Positions 1 through 8,907 of a stretch of DNA of 64,000 bases are shown in pieces. Where the stretch lies: assembly GCA_965277275.1 (NCBI GenBank), contig CBDICG010000002.1:1736001-1800000 (forward strand), in the 5' to 3' direction. Each line of letters starts with the position of its first letter. The stretch's first letter is position 1. The position numbers and the translations under genes are program-made. Source of the DNA: HLUCCA09 sp965277275 (GTDB lineage Bacteria; Pseudomonadota; Alphaproteobacteria; Rhodobacterales; Rhodobacteraceae). Under the pieces are notes generated by a model. The model was not told the DNA's origin. It did no database searches and saw only the letters and a list, made by a program, of their open reading frames with translations.

Positions 1-342
1 CGTCACCGCGACCAGGGCGTCAAACTCCGGCAGATGCGGCGCAGCGCTCATCACGTAGGGCAGAAAGGCCGTCACCCCGCCCGTCGCGGCAGCGCCCGTT
101 TCGGATGCAGCGTCGCCCGGCACCCGCGGGCGGGCGATATCCGTTCCGTGGCCCAGGTGGATATGCGCATCGACTGCGCCCGGCAACGCCACCAGCCCGC
201 GGATGTCGATGTCCCGCGCGGCGCGCCCTTCTCCGGGAGCCACGATGCCGGCGATCCGCTCCCCGGTGATGATCACATCGGCCTCGGACACACCCGCTCC
301 GGGCAGAAACAGCTGCCCCCCTCTCAACGCAAGATCCGCCAT
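1..342 (-). CDS. Amidohydrolase family protein (dihydropyrimidinase/allantoinase-like), N-terminal part
   Basis: The gene runs off the left edge; only the first 114 codons are present. ATG at 342 opens the protein MADLALRGGQLFLPGAG. The N-terminal beta-strand segment and the sequence GAVDAHIHLGHG around residues 54-65 are typical of cyclic amidohydrolases, where the H-x-H pair binds the first catalytic metal. Families that share this layout include dihydropyrimidinase/hydantoinase, allantoinase and dihydroorotase, and the fragment is too short to choose between them. It is divergent from the GntR regulator at 435 across a 92-base gap, so it is a plausible target of that regulator (inference). 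Confidence 0.8.
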   Translation of the reverse strand, partial: MADLALRGGQLFLPGAGVSEADVIITGERIAGIVAPGEGRAARDIDIRGLVALPGAVDAHIHLGHGTDIARPRVPGDAASETGAAATGGVTAFLPYVMSAAPHLPEFDALVAVT

Positions 343-372
343 TCCACTCCCTCGCTGCCGCCTCGCCCCAGA

Positions 373-407
373 ATGACGCGCCACGCCGTGCTGCATCAAC
401 GCGTCAT
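373..407. promoter_or_regulatory. Inverted repeat in the divergent amidohydrolase/GntR promoter region
   Basis: ATGACGCG at 373-380 is repeated in reverse complement as CGCGTCAT at 400-407, with 19 bases between the arms. It lies in the 92-base region between two divergent starts (342 and 435). FCD-type GntR regulators often bind palindromes near their own gene, but the wide spacing is unlike the usual compact TGGT-N-ACCA form. Treat it as a candidate operator only. Confidence 0.25.
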
Positions 408-434
408 GGCGCGCGACGCCCCCGAGGTCACATC

Positions 435-1151
435 ATGAGCACGCAGGACCCCGTTTCCGACCGGCTCGTGAGCCGCAACCTCGCCGCCCTTGCCCTCGAC
501 CGCCTGGAGAGCGCCATCATGGAGGGCGAGCTCGCCCCGGGCGCGCGGCTCTCCGAGAGCGGTCTCGCCCGTCGCTTCGGGATCTCGCGCGGCCCACTGC
601 GCGAGGCCATCGGCCAGCTCGAAGGGCGCAAGCTCGTCATCCGTGAGACCAATCTGGGCGCACGCGTGGTTGCCCTGACCCCGGAAGACCTGATGGACCT
701 GATGGATGTCCGCGAAAGCCTCGAAGGCATGGCCTGCCGTCTGGCAGCGTCGCGGATCTCCAAGGCTGACCTCGCACGCCTCGATGCGATGCTGGAGGAT
801 CACGCCAAGACCGAAGCGATCCTTGAAGGCCGGAGCTACTTCCAGGGCAACGGCGATCAGGACTTCCACCATGTGATTCTCGCAGCCGCGCAGAACGCGC
901 GCCTCACCGTGCTGCTCGGGCAGGATCTCTATGCGCTCATGCGCCTCTACCGGCGAAAACTGTCCACCAAACCCGGCCGCGCGGCGCAAGCTCTCGATGA
1001 GCATCGCGCCATCTTCGATGCCCTCTGTGGGCGCAACCCGGACGCCGCGGAAGCCGCCATGCGCAGCCACGTCCGCTCCGGGCGCCTCGCCGCGCGCTCC
1101 TGGCTCGAGGAAACGCCCGACGCCTTCACGGCCGAAAGCCAGCCGAAATGA
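435..1151 (+). CDS. GntR family transcriptional regulator, FCD (FadR-like) subfamily
   Basis: 238 residues, the usual size for this subfamily. Residues about 15-80 form a winged helix-turn-helix, with the GntR recognition region SESGLARRFGISRGPLREAI at 40-59; residues about 90-220 are the all-helical FCD ligand-binding domain (DLMDVRESLEGMACRLAA opens it). Such proteins are small-molecule-responsive repressors or activators of neighbouring catabolic genes. The gene overlaps the lyase gene by ATGA and is divergent from the amidohydrolase, so it probably controls both and perhaps the ABC system that follows. The effector is not evident. Confidence 0.9.
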   Translation: MSTQDPVSDRLVSRNLAALALDRLESAIMEGELAPGARLSESGLARRFGISRGPLREAIGQLEGRKLVIRETNLGARVVALTPEDLMDLMDVRESLEGMACRLAASRISKADLARLDAMLEDHAKTEAILEGRSYFQGNGDQDFHHVILAAAQNARLTVLLGQDLYALMRLYRRKLSTKPGRAAQALDEHRAIFDALCGRNPDAAEAAMRSHVRSGRLAARSWLEETPDAFTAESQPK

Positions 1152-2029
1152 GCCAGAGCCTCGCCCAGAGCCGAGCCGCCTTCCGGGCCCGCCTCGAGCA
1201 ACGCAACGCAATGATCGTCCCCGGTGCGGGCAATGCGCTCACCGCGCGCATGATCGCCGCCCACGGGTTCGAGGCTGTCTATGTCTCCGGCGCCGGCCTT
1301 GCCAACAGCGCGCTCGGCGTCCCCGATATCGGGCTGCTCACGATGACAGAGCTGGCCAGCGCCGTCGATGCCATGGCGGACGTGGCTGAAATTCCCCTCG
1401 TCGTCGACATCGACACCGGCTACGGCAACGCGCTGAACACCCGCCGTACGGTGCGCGCCCTCGAACGCGCCGGCGCCTTCGCCCTTCAGCTCGAAGATCA
1501 GGTCTTCCCCAAGCGATGCGGCCACTTCTCCGGCAAGGCGGTCATTCCGAGTGCGGAGGCCGCCGCCAAGGTGCGCGCCGCCGTCGAGGCCCGGCAGGAT
1601 CCGAATGTCCTGATCATGGCCCGCACCGATGCCCGCGCTGTCGAGGGGCTCGACGCCGCCCTCGACCGGGCCAAAGCCTATATCGACGCCGGCGCCGACA
1701 TCACTTTCGTCGAAGCCCCCCGGTCGGCTGACGAACTTCACCGCATCGCCACCGAGCTGCCCGTCCCCCAGATCGCCAACATGGTCTTCGGCGGCGCAAC
1801 GCCCCTTCTGCCCCGGACCACGCTCGCCGATATGGGCTTCGGCATGGTGCTCTACGCCAACGCTGCCCTCCAGGCCGCCATGCACGCCACCGACGCCACC
1901 CTCGCCGCCCTGAAGCGCGATGGCGACGTCTCCGCCGTCCAGGATCGCCTTGCCAGCTTCGATGCCCGCCAACGCCACGTCGCCAAACCGGATTTCGACG
2001 CGCTCGAAGCACGCTACCGAACGGACTGA
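1148..2029 (+). CDS. Isocitrate lyase/PEP mutase superfamily lyase
   Basis: 293 residues, the length of the short ICL/PEPM enzymes (methylisocitrate lyase, dimethylmalate lyase, oxaloacetate decarboxylase, carboxyphosphonate phosphorylmutase). Metal-binding acids are seen in VVDIDTGYGN (D87, D89) and LQLED (E116); the mobile active-site loop PKRCGHFSGK (121-130) carries the Cys124 found in C-C lyases rather than phosphonate mutases. It therefore probably cleaves a 2-hydroxy- or 2-oxo-acid; the exact substrate cannot be read off. ATG at 1148 overlaps the GntR stop (ATGA), so the two are cotranscribed. A hydantoinase-like gene nearby suggests a small catabolic locus. Confidence 0.85.
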   Translation: MSQSLAQSRAAFRARLEQRNAMIVPGAGNALTARMIAAHGFEAVYVSGAGLANSALGVPDIGLLTMTELASAVDAMADVAEIPLVVDIDTGYGNALNTRRTVRALERAGAFALQLEDQVFPKRCGHFSGKAVIPSAEAAAKVRAAVEARQDPNVLIMARTDARAVEGLDAALDRAKAYIDAGADITFVEAPRSADELHRIATELPVPQIANMVFGGATPLLPRTTLADMGFGMVLYANAALQAAMHATDATLAALKRDGDVSAVQDRLASFDARQRHVAKPDFDALEARYRTD

Positions 2030-2032
2030 CCC

Positions 2033-2093
2033 CTTCATCTTGGTCCAAGTACCTCGGGGGGCGTCGCGGGACGCGACGGGGGGCAGCGCCCCC
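2033..2093 (+). repeat. Composite intergenic repeat, copy A
   Basis: Begins with a T-rich box (CTTCATCTTGGTCCAAGTAC, then CTCGGGG), followed by a 7-bp hairpin CGTCGCG-GGA-CGCGACG (2062-2078) and a second hairpin GGGGGC-AGC-GCCCCC (2079-2093). The same three parts occur in reverse order and orientation at 22710-22774, and shorter versions at 11571, 19743 and 32281. It sits in the 217-base gap between the lyase and the first binding-protein gene. It could act as a transcript end or mRNA stabiliser; no function is shown by sequence. Confidence 0.6.
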
Positions 2094-2246
2094 TCCCAAG
2101 GGCCGCCCGCTGCGCATCCTCGACGTGCGACCCATAGCCCCGATTGCCGCACGACCCCCGCTTCCCGCACGGTCGCGCTTGAAAATCACCGCCAAAAGTG
2201 GCTCGCTATCGCCCCATAACGATAACACAACAGGGAGACGACCCAG

Positions 2247-3833
2247 ATGCGACTTCGCACACCCCTTCTCTGCGCCACGGCCATTGCGCTCGTGACAACG
2301 GCGGCCAGCGCGGAAACCCTCCGCTGGGCCCGCGCCGGCGACGCCCTCACCCTCGACCCGCACGCCCAGAACGAGGGCCCGACCTCTACGATGAGCCACC
2401 AGATCATGGAATCGCTCATCATCACAGACATGGAAGGCAATCGCATTCCCGCGCTCGCCACCGCATGGGGGCCCTCGGCCGACAATCCCAACGTGTGGGA
2501 ATTCACCCTGCGCGAAGGCGTGACCTACCATGACGGCGCCGCGTTCGACAGCGAAGACGTCGTGTTCTCGCTCAACCGCGCCATGTCCGCCAACTCGGAC
2601 TACAAGGAGCTGCTGGCCTCCGTCGTGGATGTACGCGCCACCGGCCCCTACTCCGTCGAGATCGAGACGGGCGGCCCGAACCCGATCCTCGCCAACAATC
2701 TCACCGACATCATGATCCTGGACAAGGGCTGGGCCGAAGCCAACGGCGCTGTCGAAGTGCAGGATTACGAGGGCGGCGAGAACACCTTCGCCGCGACCAA
2801 CGCCAACGGCACCGGCCCCTACAAGCTCATCAGCCGCGAGCCCGACGTGCTCACCGTGATGGAGCTCAACGAGAATTACTGGGGCATCGGCGAGTACCCG
2901 CTGGGCTTCACCCGCATCGAAGCCACGCCGATCCAGAACGCGGCCACCCGCGTGGCCGCGCTCCTGTCGGGCGAGGTCGACTTCATCCAGGACGTGCCAG
3001 TGCAGGATCTCGAGCGCGTCGCCTCGACCGACGGCCTGGACGTCCGCTCCACCCCGCAGAACCGCGTGATCTTCTTCGGCCTGAATCAGGGCGCTGATGA
3101 CCTGTCGAGCGACAATGTCGACGGGGCGAACCCGCTCGCCGATGTCCGCGTGCGCCAGGCGATGAACATGGCGATCAACCGCGATGCGATCCGTCAGGTC
3201 GTGATGCGCGGCCAGTCGGAGCCTGCCGGGATGATCTCGCCGCCCTTCGTCAACGGCTGGAGCGCCGAGATGGACGGAGCGTCTGTCACCGACATCGAAG
3301 GCGCCAAGGCGCTGATGGAAGAGGCGGGCTACGGTGAGGGCTTCTCGATCCAGCTCGACTGCCCGAACGACCGCTACATCAACGATGAAGCGATCTGTCA
3401 GGCGGCCGTGGGCATGTTCGCGCAGATCGGAGTCACTGTGAATCTCGATGCCAAGCCCAAGGCGCAGCACTTCCCGCTGATCTCCAACCGCGAGACCGAT
3501 TTCTACATGCTCGGCTGGGGCGTTCCGACCTTCGACAGCGAGTACATCTTCAACTTCCTCGTGCACAGCTCGACTGACAAGTACGGCTCGTGGAACGGCA
3601 CCGGGTACTCCAACCCCGAGCTCGACGCGATGATCCAGGGGCTGGCGCAAGAGACGGATCTCGACAAGCGCAACGAGATGATCGCGACGATCTGGTCGCA
3701 GGTTCAGGAAGACGTGCTCTACCTGCCGATCCACCACCAGGTGCTGAACTGGGGCATGAATTCCGAGATCGACACGATCGTGAACTTCGAGGATGAGCCG
3801 AAGTTCAAGTTCTTCGACGTGAACCGCTCCTGA
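2247..3833 (+). CDS. ABC transporter substrate-binding protein, SBP_bac_5 family (copy 1)
   Basis: 528 residues, a periplasmic binding protein of the dipeptide/opine/nickel class. A signal peptide (MRLRTPLLCATAIALVTTAASA, cleavage near residue 22) is followed by ETLRWARAGDALTLDPHAQ, the typical family opening, and by the GEVDFIQDVP and NPLADVRVRQAMNMAINR segments of the two lobes. The start has a good GGGAG ribosome site. The next gene but one encodes a paralogue, and both share CPNDRY-N-DEA-CQA in the C-terminal half. It is followed by a strong terminator, so it is probably expressed above, and partly separately from, the permease genes. The ligand is unknown. Confidence 0.92.
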   Translation: MRLRTPLLCATAIALVTTAASAETLRWARAGDALTLDPHAQNEGPTSTMSHQIMESLIITDMEGNRIPALATAWGPSADNPNVWEFTLREGVTYHDGAAFDSEDVVFSLNRAMSANSDYKELLASVVDVRATGPYSVEIETGGPNPILANNLTDIMILDKGWAEANGAVEVQDYEGGENTFAATNANGTGPYKLISREPDVLTVMELNENYWGIGEYPLGFTRIEATPIQNAATRVAALLSGEVDFIQDVPVQDLERVASTDGLDVRSTPQNRVIFFGLNQGADDLSSDNVDGANPLADVRVRQAMNMAINRDAIRQVVMRGQSEPAGMISPPFVNGWSAEMDGASVTDIEGAKALMEEAGYGEGFSIQLDCPNDRYINDEAICQAAVGMFAQIGVTVNLDAKPKAQHFPLISNRETDFYMLGWGVPTFDSEYIFNFLVHSSTDKYGSWNGTGYSNPELDAMIQGLAQETDLDKRNEMIATIWSQVQEDVLYLPIHHQVLNWGMNSEIDTIVNFEDEPKFKFFDVNRS

Positions 3834-3856
3834 TCCGGGCCGAACACTGATGACGG

Positions 3857-3888
3857 AAGGGCGCGGGGATTCCCGCGCCCTTTGCTTT
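3857..3888 (+). terminator. Rho-independent terminator after first binding-protein gene
   Basis: A perfect 11-bp stem (AAGGGCGCGGG / CCCGCGCCCTT) with a GATT loop, followed by TTTGCTTT. It lies 23 bases after the stop codon. The remainder of the gap (3889-4177) holds only GC-rich sequence with a small CCGGC-TTC-GCCGG hairpin; no gene was seen there. The promoter of the second binding-protein gene must lie in it, but no clear -35/-10 pair stands out. Confidence 0.8.
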
Positions 3889-4177
3889 GCGCCTTGACGG
3901 GTCCGGGTTCAGCCCGGCGAGGGCCGCAAAGCATTCCCCGCCCGGACACCACCCCCACCCCGGCTTCGCCGGCCCGAGAGCCCCGCCCGCCCCTGCTTTC
4001 CGGGCCACTCTCGCCGATCCCGGACAAGGCGGGATTTCAATCCGCGATGCCGCGCCGGCCTTCAAGCCGGGCGCTCGGTCACTGCTCACGAAGCGTTGAG
4101 ACGCCTTGCAGCGGCTGCGACCGGCTGTCACACTCGGGCAAACGCGCCGTGCACCGCGCGATAACAGGGAGACTTCC

Positions 4178-5749
4178 ATGAACCGTGTCACCATGACAGC
4201 GGCCGCCGCTTTGGTGGCCGTGCCTGCCGTTTGGCCGGGCACCGCCGTCGCCGAGGAGTTCCGCTGGGCCGGACAGACCGACCCCCAGACGATGGATCCG
4301 CACGCCGTTTCGTCGGCCCCCGTCCTCGGGTTTCTGAACAACGTCTACGAAGGCCTCGTGCGGCGCGGCCAGGACATGTCCATCGAGCCCGCGCTCGCGA
4401 CCTCGTGGGAGCCGATCGGCGATGGCGAAGGCTGGCGCTTCAATCTGCGCGAGGGCGTGACGTTCCATGGCGGTCAGGCGTTCAACGCCGACGACGTGGT
4501 CTTTTCGTACGAGCGCGCGTCTTCCGAACAATCCGACGTGGCGTCGTGGTTCGCGCCTGTCTCGGAGGTCATCAAGGTCGACGACTATACCGTCGACATC
4601 ATGACATCCGCGCCGAACCCGATCTTCCCCGACAGCATCGCCAACTGGATGATCATGGACAGCGGCTGGGCCGCCGAGCTTGGCGCCGAACTCCCCGCCA
4701 AGGACGCAGAGAACGCGGCCACCCTGCAAACGAACGGCACCGGCGCCTTCGTGATGACAGAGCGCCAGCCCGGCCTGCAAACCGTTCTGGAGCCCTTTGG
4801 CGACTGGTGGGGCGAGGCGGAGCACAACGTCACACGCGCTACGTTCACCCCGATCCAGAACCCGGCCACGGCTGTGGCGGCGCTTCTGTCCGGTGATGTC
4901 GACATGATCAACCCGGTGCCGATCCAGGACGCCGAGCGCCTTGCCGGGCAGGACGGCGTGAACGTGATCCAGGGCATCGAGGCCCGCGTGATCATGCTCG
5001 GCTTCGCCCATGACCACGAGGCGCTGAAGTATGGTGCCAACGAGGGCGACCCCAATCCCTTTGCCGACGTTCGCGTCCGCCAGGCCGTCGGCCATGCGAT
5101 CAACGTGCCCGCGATCCTGCAGACGATCATGCGCGGCAATGCAGAGCCCGCCTCGCAGCTCGTCTCTCCGGCCATGCGCGGTTACACCGACGGGATCGAG
5201 CGCCCCGCGTATGACCCCGACGGCGCCCGCGCCCTTCTCGCCGAAGCCGGCTACGAAGATGGCTTCGCGTTTGGCCTGAAGTGCCCGAACGACCGCTACC
5301 TCAACGACGAAGCCGTGTGTCAGGCGATGGTGTCGATGCTGGCGCAGGTCGGCATCACCGCCGAGCTCGATGCCATGCCCGTCCGCAACTACTGGCCCGA
5401 ACTGCGTGAGGACAACTTCGACGCGTACCTCCTTGGCTGGTCCCCCGGCACGTTCGACCACGAGCACCCGATCCGCTTTCTCGTCCATACGCCCGGCGAG
5501 CGCCTCGGCACGTGGAACTTCGGCGGCTATTCGAATGCCCGCGTCGATGAGCTTCTGCCGATGATCCAGTCCGAGATCGACGACACCGCCCGCCAGGCAA
5601 TGATCGACGAGGTCGCCGGGGTTATTGCCGACGATGCCGTCTACACGCCGCTCTACGTGCAGCCGCTTGTCTGGGGGACGCGCGACAACATAGAGCTGAC
5701 ACAGCGCCCGGACAACTTCTTCATCCTGCGCTGGGTCACCGTGAACTGA
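4178..5749 (+). CDS. ABC transporter substrate-binding protein, SBP_bac_5 family (copy 2)
   Basis: 523 residues. ATG at 4178 was chosen because it directly precedes a signal peptide (MNRVTMTAAAALVAVPAV..., cleavage after AVA near residue 25) and has a GGGAGA ribosome site; the frame is open further upstream but without a sensible protein. The mature part begins EEFRWAGQTDPQTMDPHAV and is clearly related to copy 1 along its whole length (shared NPFADVRVRQA and CPNDRY regions). It stands immediately upstream of the permease genes, so it is the most likely cognate binding protein; copy 1 may widen ligand range. Confidence 0.92.
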   Translation: MNRVTMTAAAALVAVPAVWPGTAVAEEFRWAGQTDPQTMDPHAVSSAPVLGFLNNVYEGLVRRGQDMSIEPALATSWEPIGDGEGWRFNLREGVTFHGGQAFNADDVVFSYERASSEQSDVASWFAPVSEVIKVDDYTVDIMTSAPNPIFPDSIANWMIMDSGWAAELGAELPAKDAENAATLQTNGTGAFVMTERQPGLQTVLEPFGDWWGEAEHNVTRATFTPIQNPATAVAALLSGDVDMINPVPIQDAERLAGQDGVNVIQGIEARVIMLGFAHDHEALKYGANEGDPNPFADVRVRQAVGHAINVPAILQTIMRGNAEPASQLVSPAMRGYTDGIERPAYDPDGARALLAEAGYEDGFAFGLKCPNDRYLNDEAVCQAMVSMLAQVGITAELDAMPVRNYWPELREDNFDAYLLGWSPGTFDHEHPIRFLVHTPGERLGTWNFGGYSNARVDELLPMIQSEIDDTARQAMIDEVAGVIADDAVYTPLYVQPLVWGTRDNIELTQRPDNFFILRWVTVN

Positions 5750-5887
5750 TCATGAAATGCCATCCGGCGCCCTGATTTGCTTGAGATCGAGGCGCCAGAC
5801 GGCCAGCAGCCTATCCTGACGTCATTTGCCACCTGATTGAGCAATGGCAGGCTTGACCCCGGCCCGCAGGGTCGTAGAGGGTTCGGA

Positions 5888-6868
5888 ATGCTCGCCTATA
5901 TTGTACGCCGTGTCCTCCAGTCCGTGATCGTCCTGCTTGTCGTGGGCCTCGTCGCGTTCTCGATGTTCACCTTCGTGGGTGACCCCGTCGACAACATGCT
6001 CGGGCAGGAGCGTACGCTCGCCGATGTCGAGCGTCTGCGCGCGGAGCTCGGGCTCGATCAGCCCTTCCCGGTGCAATACCTGCGCTTTCTCGAAAATGCG
6101 GTGCAGGGCGATTTCGGGATTTCCTACCGCCAGGGCCGCCCCGTGAGCCAGATCATCGTGGAGCGGTTGCCCGCGACGCTCGAACTGGCTTTCGTCTCGG
6201 GGGTCTTTGCGATGGTCGTGGGGATCGGTCTGGGCGTCATCACGGCGATCCAGCGCGAGAGCCTGCTTTCCAGCGTAATCATGACCGTGTCACTGATCGG
6301 CGTGTCGCTCCCCACCTTCCTGATCGGCATCCTGCTGATCTATCTGTTTTCGGTCGAGCTCGACTGGTTACCGTCCTTCGGGCGGGGCGAAACGGTCCAG
6401 ATCGGCTGGTGGAGCACGGGCTTTCTGACCAAAAGCGGCCTCGTGGCGATCATCCTGCCGGCGATCACGCTGGGTCTCTACCAGATGACCCTGATCATGC
6501 GGCTCGTGCGCTCGGAGATGCTCGAGGTTCTGCGCCAGGATTACATCCGGTTTGCGCGTGCACGCGGATTGCAGGAGCGGAGTGTGAATTTCCGCCACGC
6601 CCTCAAGAACACGATGGTCCCGGTGATCACGGTGACGGGCCTGCAACTCGGCTCGATCATCGCCTTCGCGATCATCACGGAGACGGTGTTCCAGTGGCCG
6701 GGTGTGGGCCTTCTCTTCATCAACGCGATCCAGTTCGTCGATATTCCGGTGATGGCGGCGTACCTTATGCTGATTTCGGTGATGTTCGTCGGGATCAACC
6801 TCATCGTCGACCTGCTGTACTTCGCGATCGACCCGCGCCTGCGCGTGGACACGGGAAAGGCGCACTGA
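5888..6868 (+). CDS. ABC transporter permease, DppB/OppB type
   Basis: 326 residues from ATG 5888 (MLAYIVRRVLQSVIVLLVVG), which starts exactly where DppB-type proteins do; upstream in-frame codons give an implausible extension. An N-terminal membrane helix, a periplasmic segment and a C-terminal block of about five helices are visible, with the EAA-like cytoplasmic loop DYIRFARARGLQERSVNFRH that contacts the ATPases. It forms the inner-membrane channel with the next gene (1-base gap). The 138-base gap before it has no obvious terminator, so it is probably cotranscribed with the second binding-protein gene. Confidence 0.92.
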   Translation: MLAYIVRRVLQSVIVLLVVGLVAFSMFTFVGDPVDNMLGQERTLADVERLRAELGLDQPFPVQYLRFLENAVQGDFGISYRQGRPVSQIIVERLPATLELAFVSGVFAMVVGIGLGVITAIQRESLLSSVIMTVSLIGVSLPTFLIGILLIYLFSVELDWLPSFGRGETVQIGWWSTGFLTKSGLVAIILPAITLGLYQMTLIMRLVRSEMLEVLRQDYIRFARARGLQERSVNFRHALKNTMVPVITVTGLQLGSIIAFAIITETVFQWPGVGLLFINAIQFVDIPVMAAYLMLISVMFVGINLIVDLLYFAIDPRLRVDTGKAH

Positions 6869-6869
6869 C

Positions 6870-7829
6870 ATGGCAGATATCCCCGCAGAGCGCCCCACCC
6901 CGCCGCCGCGCCCACCCTCCCGGCTGGCGGTGGCCTGGCAATCGGACTTCGCGTGGAAGTTCCGCCGATCTCCGGTGGCGGTGGTGTCCTTTTCGGTGAT
7001 GCTGATCCTGGTGATGTCGGCGATCCTCGCGCCGCTCATCGCGCCCCACGATCCGTTCGATCCGGCGACGCTGAACCTGATGAATGGCTTCACCGCGCCG
7101 ATGGAGCCCAATGCCTTCACCGGCGACACCTTCTGGCTCGGCACGGATGACCAGGGGCGGGACGTGTTCTCGACCATCCTTTTCGGCCTGCGCATCTCGC
7201 TCTTCGTCGGCTTTGCGGCGGTGCTCTTCGCAATGATCCTCGGCGTCACCCTCGGCCTGATTGCCGGGTATATCGGCGGCTGGACAGAAACGATCATCAT
7301 GCGGATCGCGGACGTGCAGCTGACCTTCCCGTCAATCCTTGTGGCCATGCTGATCTTCGGGATCGCCAAGGGGATCACGCCCGTCGAATACCGGGACCAG
7401 ATGGCGATCTGGGTGCTGATCCTCGCCATCGGCCTGTCGGACTGGGTGCAGTTCGCCCGTGTCGTACGGGGCGCAACGCTGGTCGAGAAGAACAAGGAAT
7501 ATGTCGCGGCGGCGCGCCTGATCGGGCGCACGGGCCCCGCGATCATGCTGCGGCATATCTTGCCGAACGTCCTTTCCCCGGTGCTGGTCATCGCCACGAT
7601 CTCGCTCGCTCTGGCGATCATCGCGGAAGCAACGCTGTCATTTCTTGGCGTCGGCGCGCCCCCCACACAGCCATCGCTGGGTACACTGATCCGCATCGGC
7701 CAGGGGTTCCTGTTCTCCGGCGAGTGGTGGATCCTGCTCTTTCCGGCGGCCACGCTGCTGGCGCTGGCCCTTTCGGTGAACCTGTTGGGTGACTGGCTCC
7801 GCGACGCTCTCAACCCGAGGCTTCGATGA
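6870..7829 (+). CDS. ABC transporter permease, DppC/OppC type
   Basis: 319 residues with a proline-rich cytoplasmic N-terminus (about 30 residues), a first membrane helix near residues 40-60, a periplasmic loop with FWLGTDDQGRDVFS (diagnostic for the DppC/OppC group) and a C-terminal helix bundle. The EAA loop is EYVAAARLIGRTGPAIMLRH. Partner of the preceding permease. An inverted repeat and 73 bases separate it from the first ATPase gene. Confidence 0.92.
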   Translation: MADIPAERPTPPPRPPSRLAVAWQSDFAWKFRRSPVAVVSFSVMLILVMSAILAPLIAPHDPFDPATLNLMNGFTAPMEPNAFTGDTFWLGTDDQGRDVFSTILFGLRISLFVGFAAVLFAMILGVTLGLIAGYIGGWTETIIMRIADVQLTFPSILVAMLIFGIAKGITPVEYRDQMAIWVLILAIGLSDWVQFARVVRGATLVEKNKEYVAAARLIGRTGPAIMLRHILPNVLSPVLVIATISLALAIIAEATLSFLGVGAPPTQPSLGTLIRIGQGFLFSGEWWILLFPAATLLALALSVNLLGDWLRDALNPRLR

Positions 7830-7857
7830 TCAGACGTGTTTCGAGAGCCGCGAGCGC

Positions 7858-7879
7858 CGATTTTTCGCACGAAAAATCG
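7858..7879. repeat. Perfect 22-base inverted repeat between permease and ATPase genes
   Basis: CGATTTTTCG at 7858-7867, two bases (CA), then CGAAAAATCG at 7870-7879. It is AT-rich in a GC-rich setting and lies 28 bases after the permease stop and 23 bases before the ATPase start. The form fits a dimeric protein binding site or a mobile palindromic unit; no T-run follows it, so it is not a standard terminator. I recall similar TTTTTCG-N-CGAAAAA palindromes in roseobacter intergenic DNA, but that is memory, not measured here. Confidence 0.6.
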
Positions 7880-7902
7880 CTCCTGGCGGAGAGGGTAACC
7901 GC

Positions 7903-8907
7903 ATGACCAACGTTGTCCTGTCCGTGCGCGATCTGACTGTCGAGATCCCGACCCGCAGCGGAATTCTCCGACCGGTCGACAAGGTAAGCTACGACATTTC
8001 CGAGGGCGAGATCCTGGGCGTTGTCGGCGAGAGCGGCGCCGGCAAATCCATGACCGGCAACGCCGCCATCGGCCTGCTTGATCGGCCCGCACACATTGCC
8101 AGCGGCGAAATTCACCTGCTCGGCAACCGGATAGACAATCTCTCACGGGAGAAACTGCGCAAGATCCGGGGTCGCCGGATCGGCATGGTGTTTCAGGATC
8201 CCCTCACTTCGCTGAACCCACTTCTGCCCGTTGGGGACCAGCTTGCCGAGACCATGCGCACACATCTTGACCTCTCCGAAGCGCAGGCCATCGAACGCGC
8301 CATTGCCGCGCTTGAGGAGGTCGGGATCCCTGCGGCCCGGGAGCGGGTCGGGTCGTACCCACATGAATTCTCCGGTGGCATGCGCCAACGCGTGGTCATC
8401 GCACTCGCGCTTTGCGCGGAGCCCGCTCTCGTCATCGCCGACGAGCCGACCACCGCGCTCGACGTCTCGGTTCAGGCCCAGATCATCGCCCTGCTCAAAC
8501 GGCTCTGCCGCGAGCGCGGCACCGCCGTGATGCTGATTACCCACGACATGGGCGTGATTGCCGAGGCCGCCGACCGCGTCGCCGTGATGTATGCCGGGCG
8601 TCTGGCAGAGCTTGGCCCTGTCCGGGAGGTTCTCACCCGCCCGCGCCATCCCTACACCGAGGGCCTGATGGCTTCGACGCCGCTCGCCTCGGCCGGCCAG
8701 GCCCGCTTGCGCCAGATCCCGGGCGCGATGCCTCGGCTCACCGCGCTACCGAAAGGCTGCGCCTTCTACCCACGCTGCGAAGCCGCACAGGCCCGCTGCC
8801 GGGTCGACCCGGGTCCAACGCTTCTTGCCGGGGAGGGCCGCGCCGCCTGCTGGTATCCCGTCACGCATTCCGACGACGCCCCCAAGCCCATGGCCAAGGA
8901 AGCCTGA
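7903..8907 (+). CDS. ABC transporter ATP-binding protein, DppD/OppD type
   Basis: 334 residues from ATG 7903 (MTNVVLSVRDLTVEIPTRSG). Walker A GESGAGKS at 42-49, Q-loop FQDPLTSLNP, signature FSGGMRQRV at 156-164, Walker B LVIADEP at 176-182, and switch His in THDMG. The C-terminal oligopeptide-transporter domain has the cysteine cluster CAFYPRCEAAQARC that is typical of DppD/OppD. One of two ATPases powering the upstream transporter. The next gene overlaps by TGATG. Confidence 0.93.
   Translation: MTNVVLSVRDLTVEIPTRSGILRPVDKVSYDISEGEILGVVGESGAGKSMTGNAAIGLLDRPAHIASGEIHLLGNRIDNLSREKLRKIRGRRIGMVFQDPLTSLNPLLPVGDQLAETMRTHLDLSEAQAIERAIAALEEVGIPAARERVGSYPHEFSGGMRQRVVIALALCAEPALVIADEPTTALDVSVQAQIIALLKRLCRERGTAVMLITHDMGVIAEAADRVAVMYAGRLAELGPVREVLTRPRHPYTEGLMASTPLASAGQARLRQIPGAMPRLTALPKGCAFYPRCEAAQARCRVDPGPTLLAGEGRAACWYPVTHSDDAPKPMAKEA

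Noticed and set aside
1701..3737. 678-codon minus-strand frame opposite the first binding-protein gene
   Set aside because: It is antisense to a clearly recognised gene and has the Arg/Val/His/Gly-rich composition of a high-GC shadow frame.
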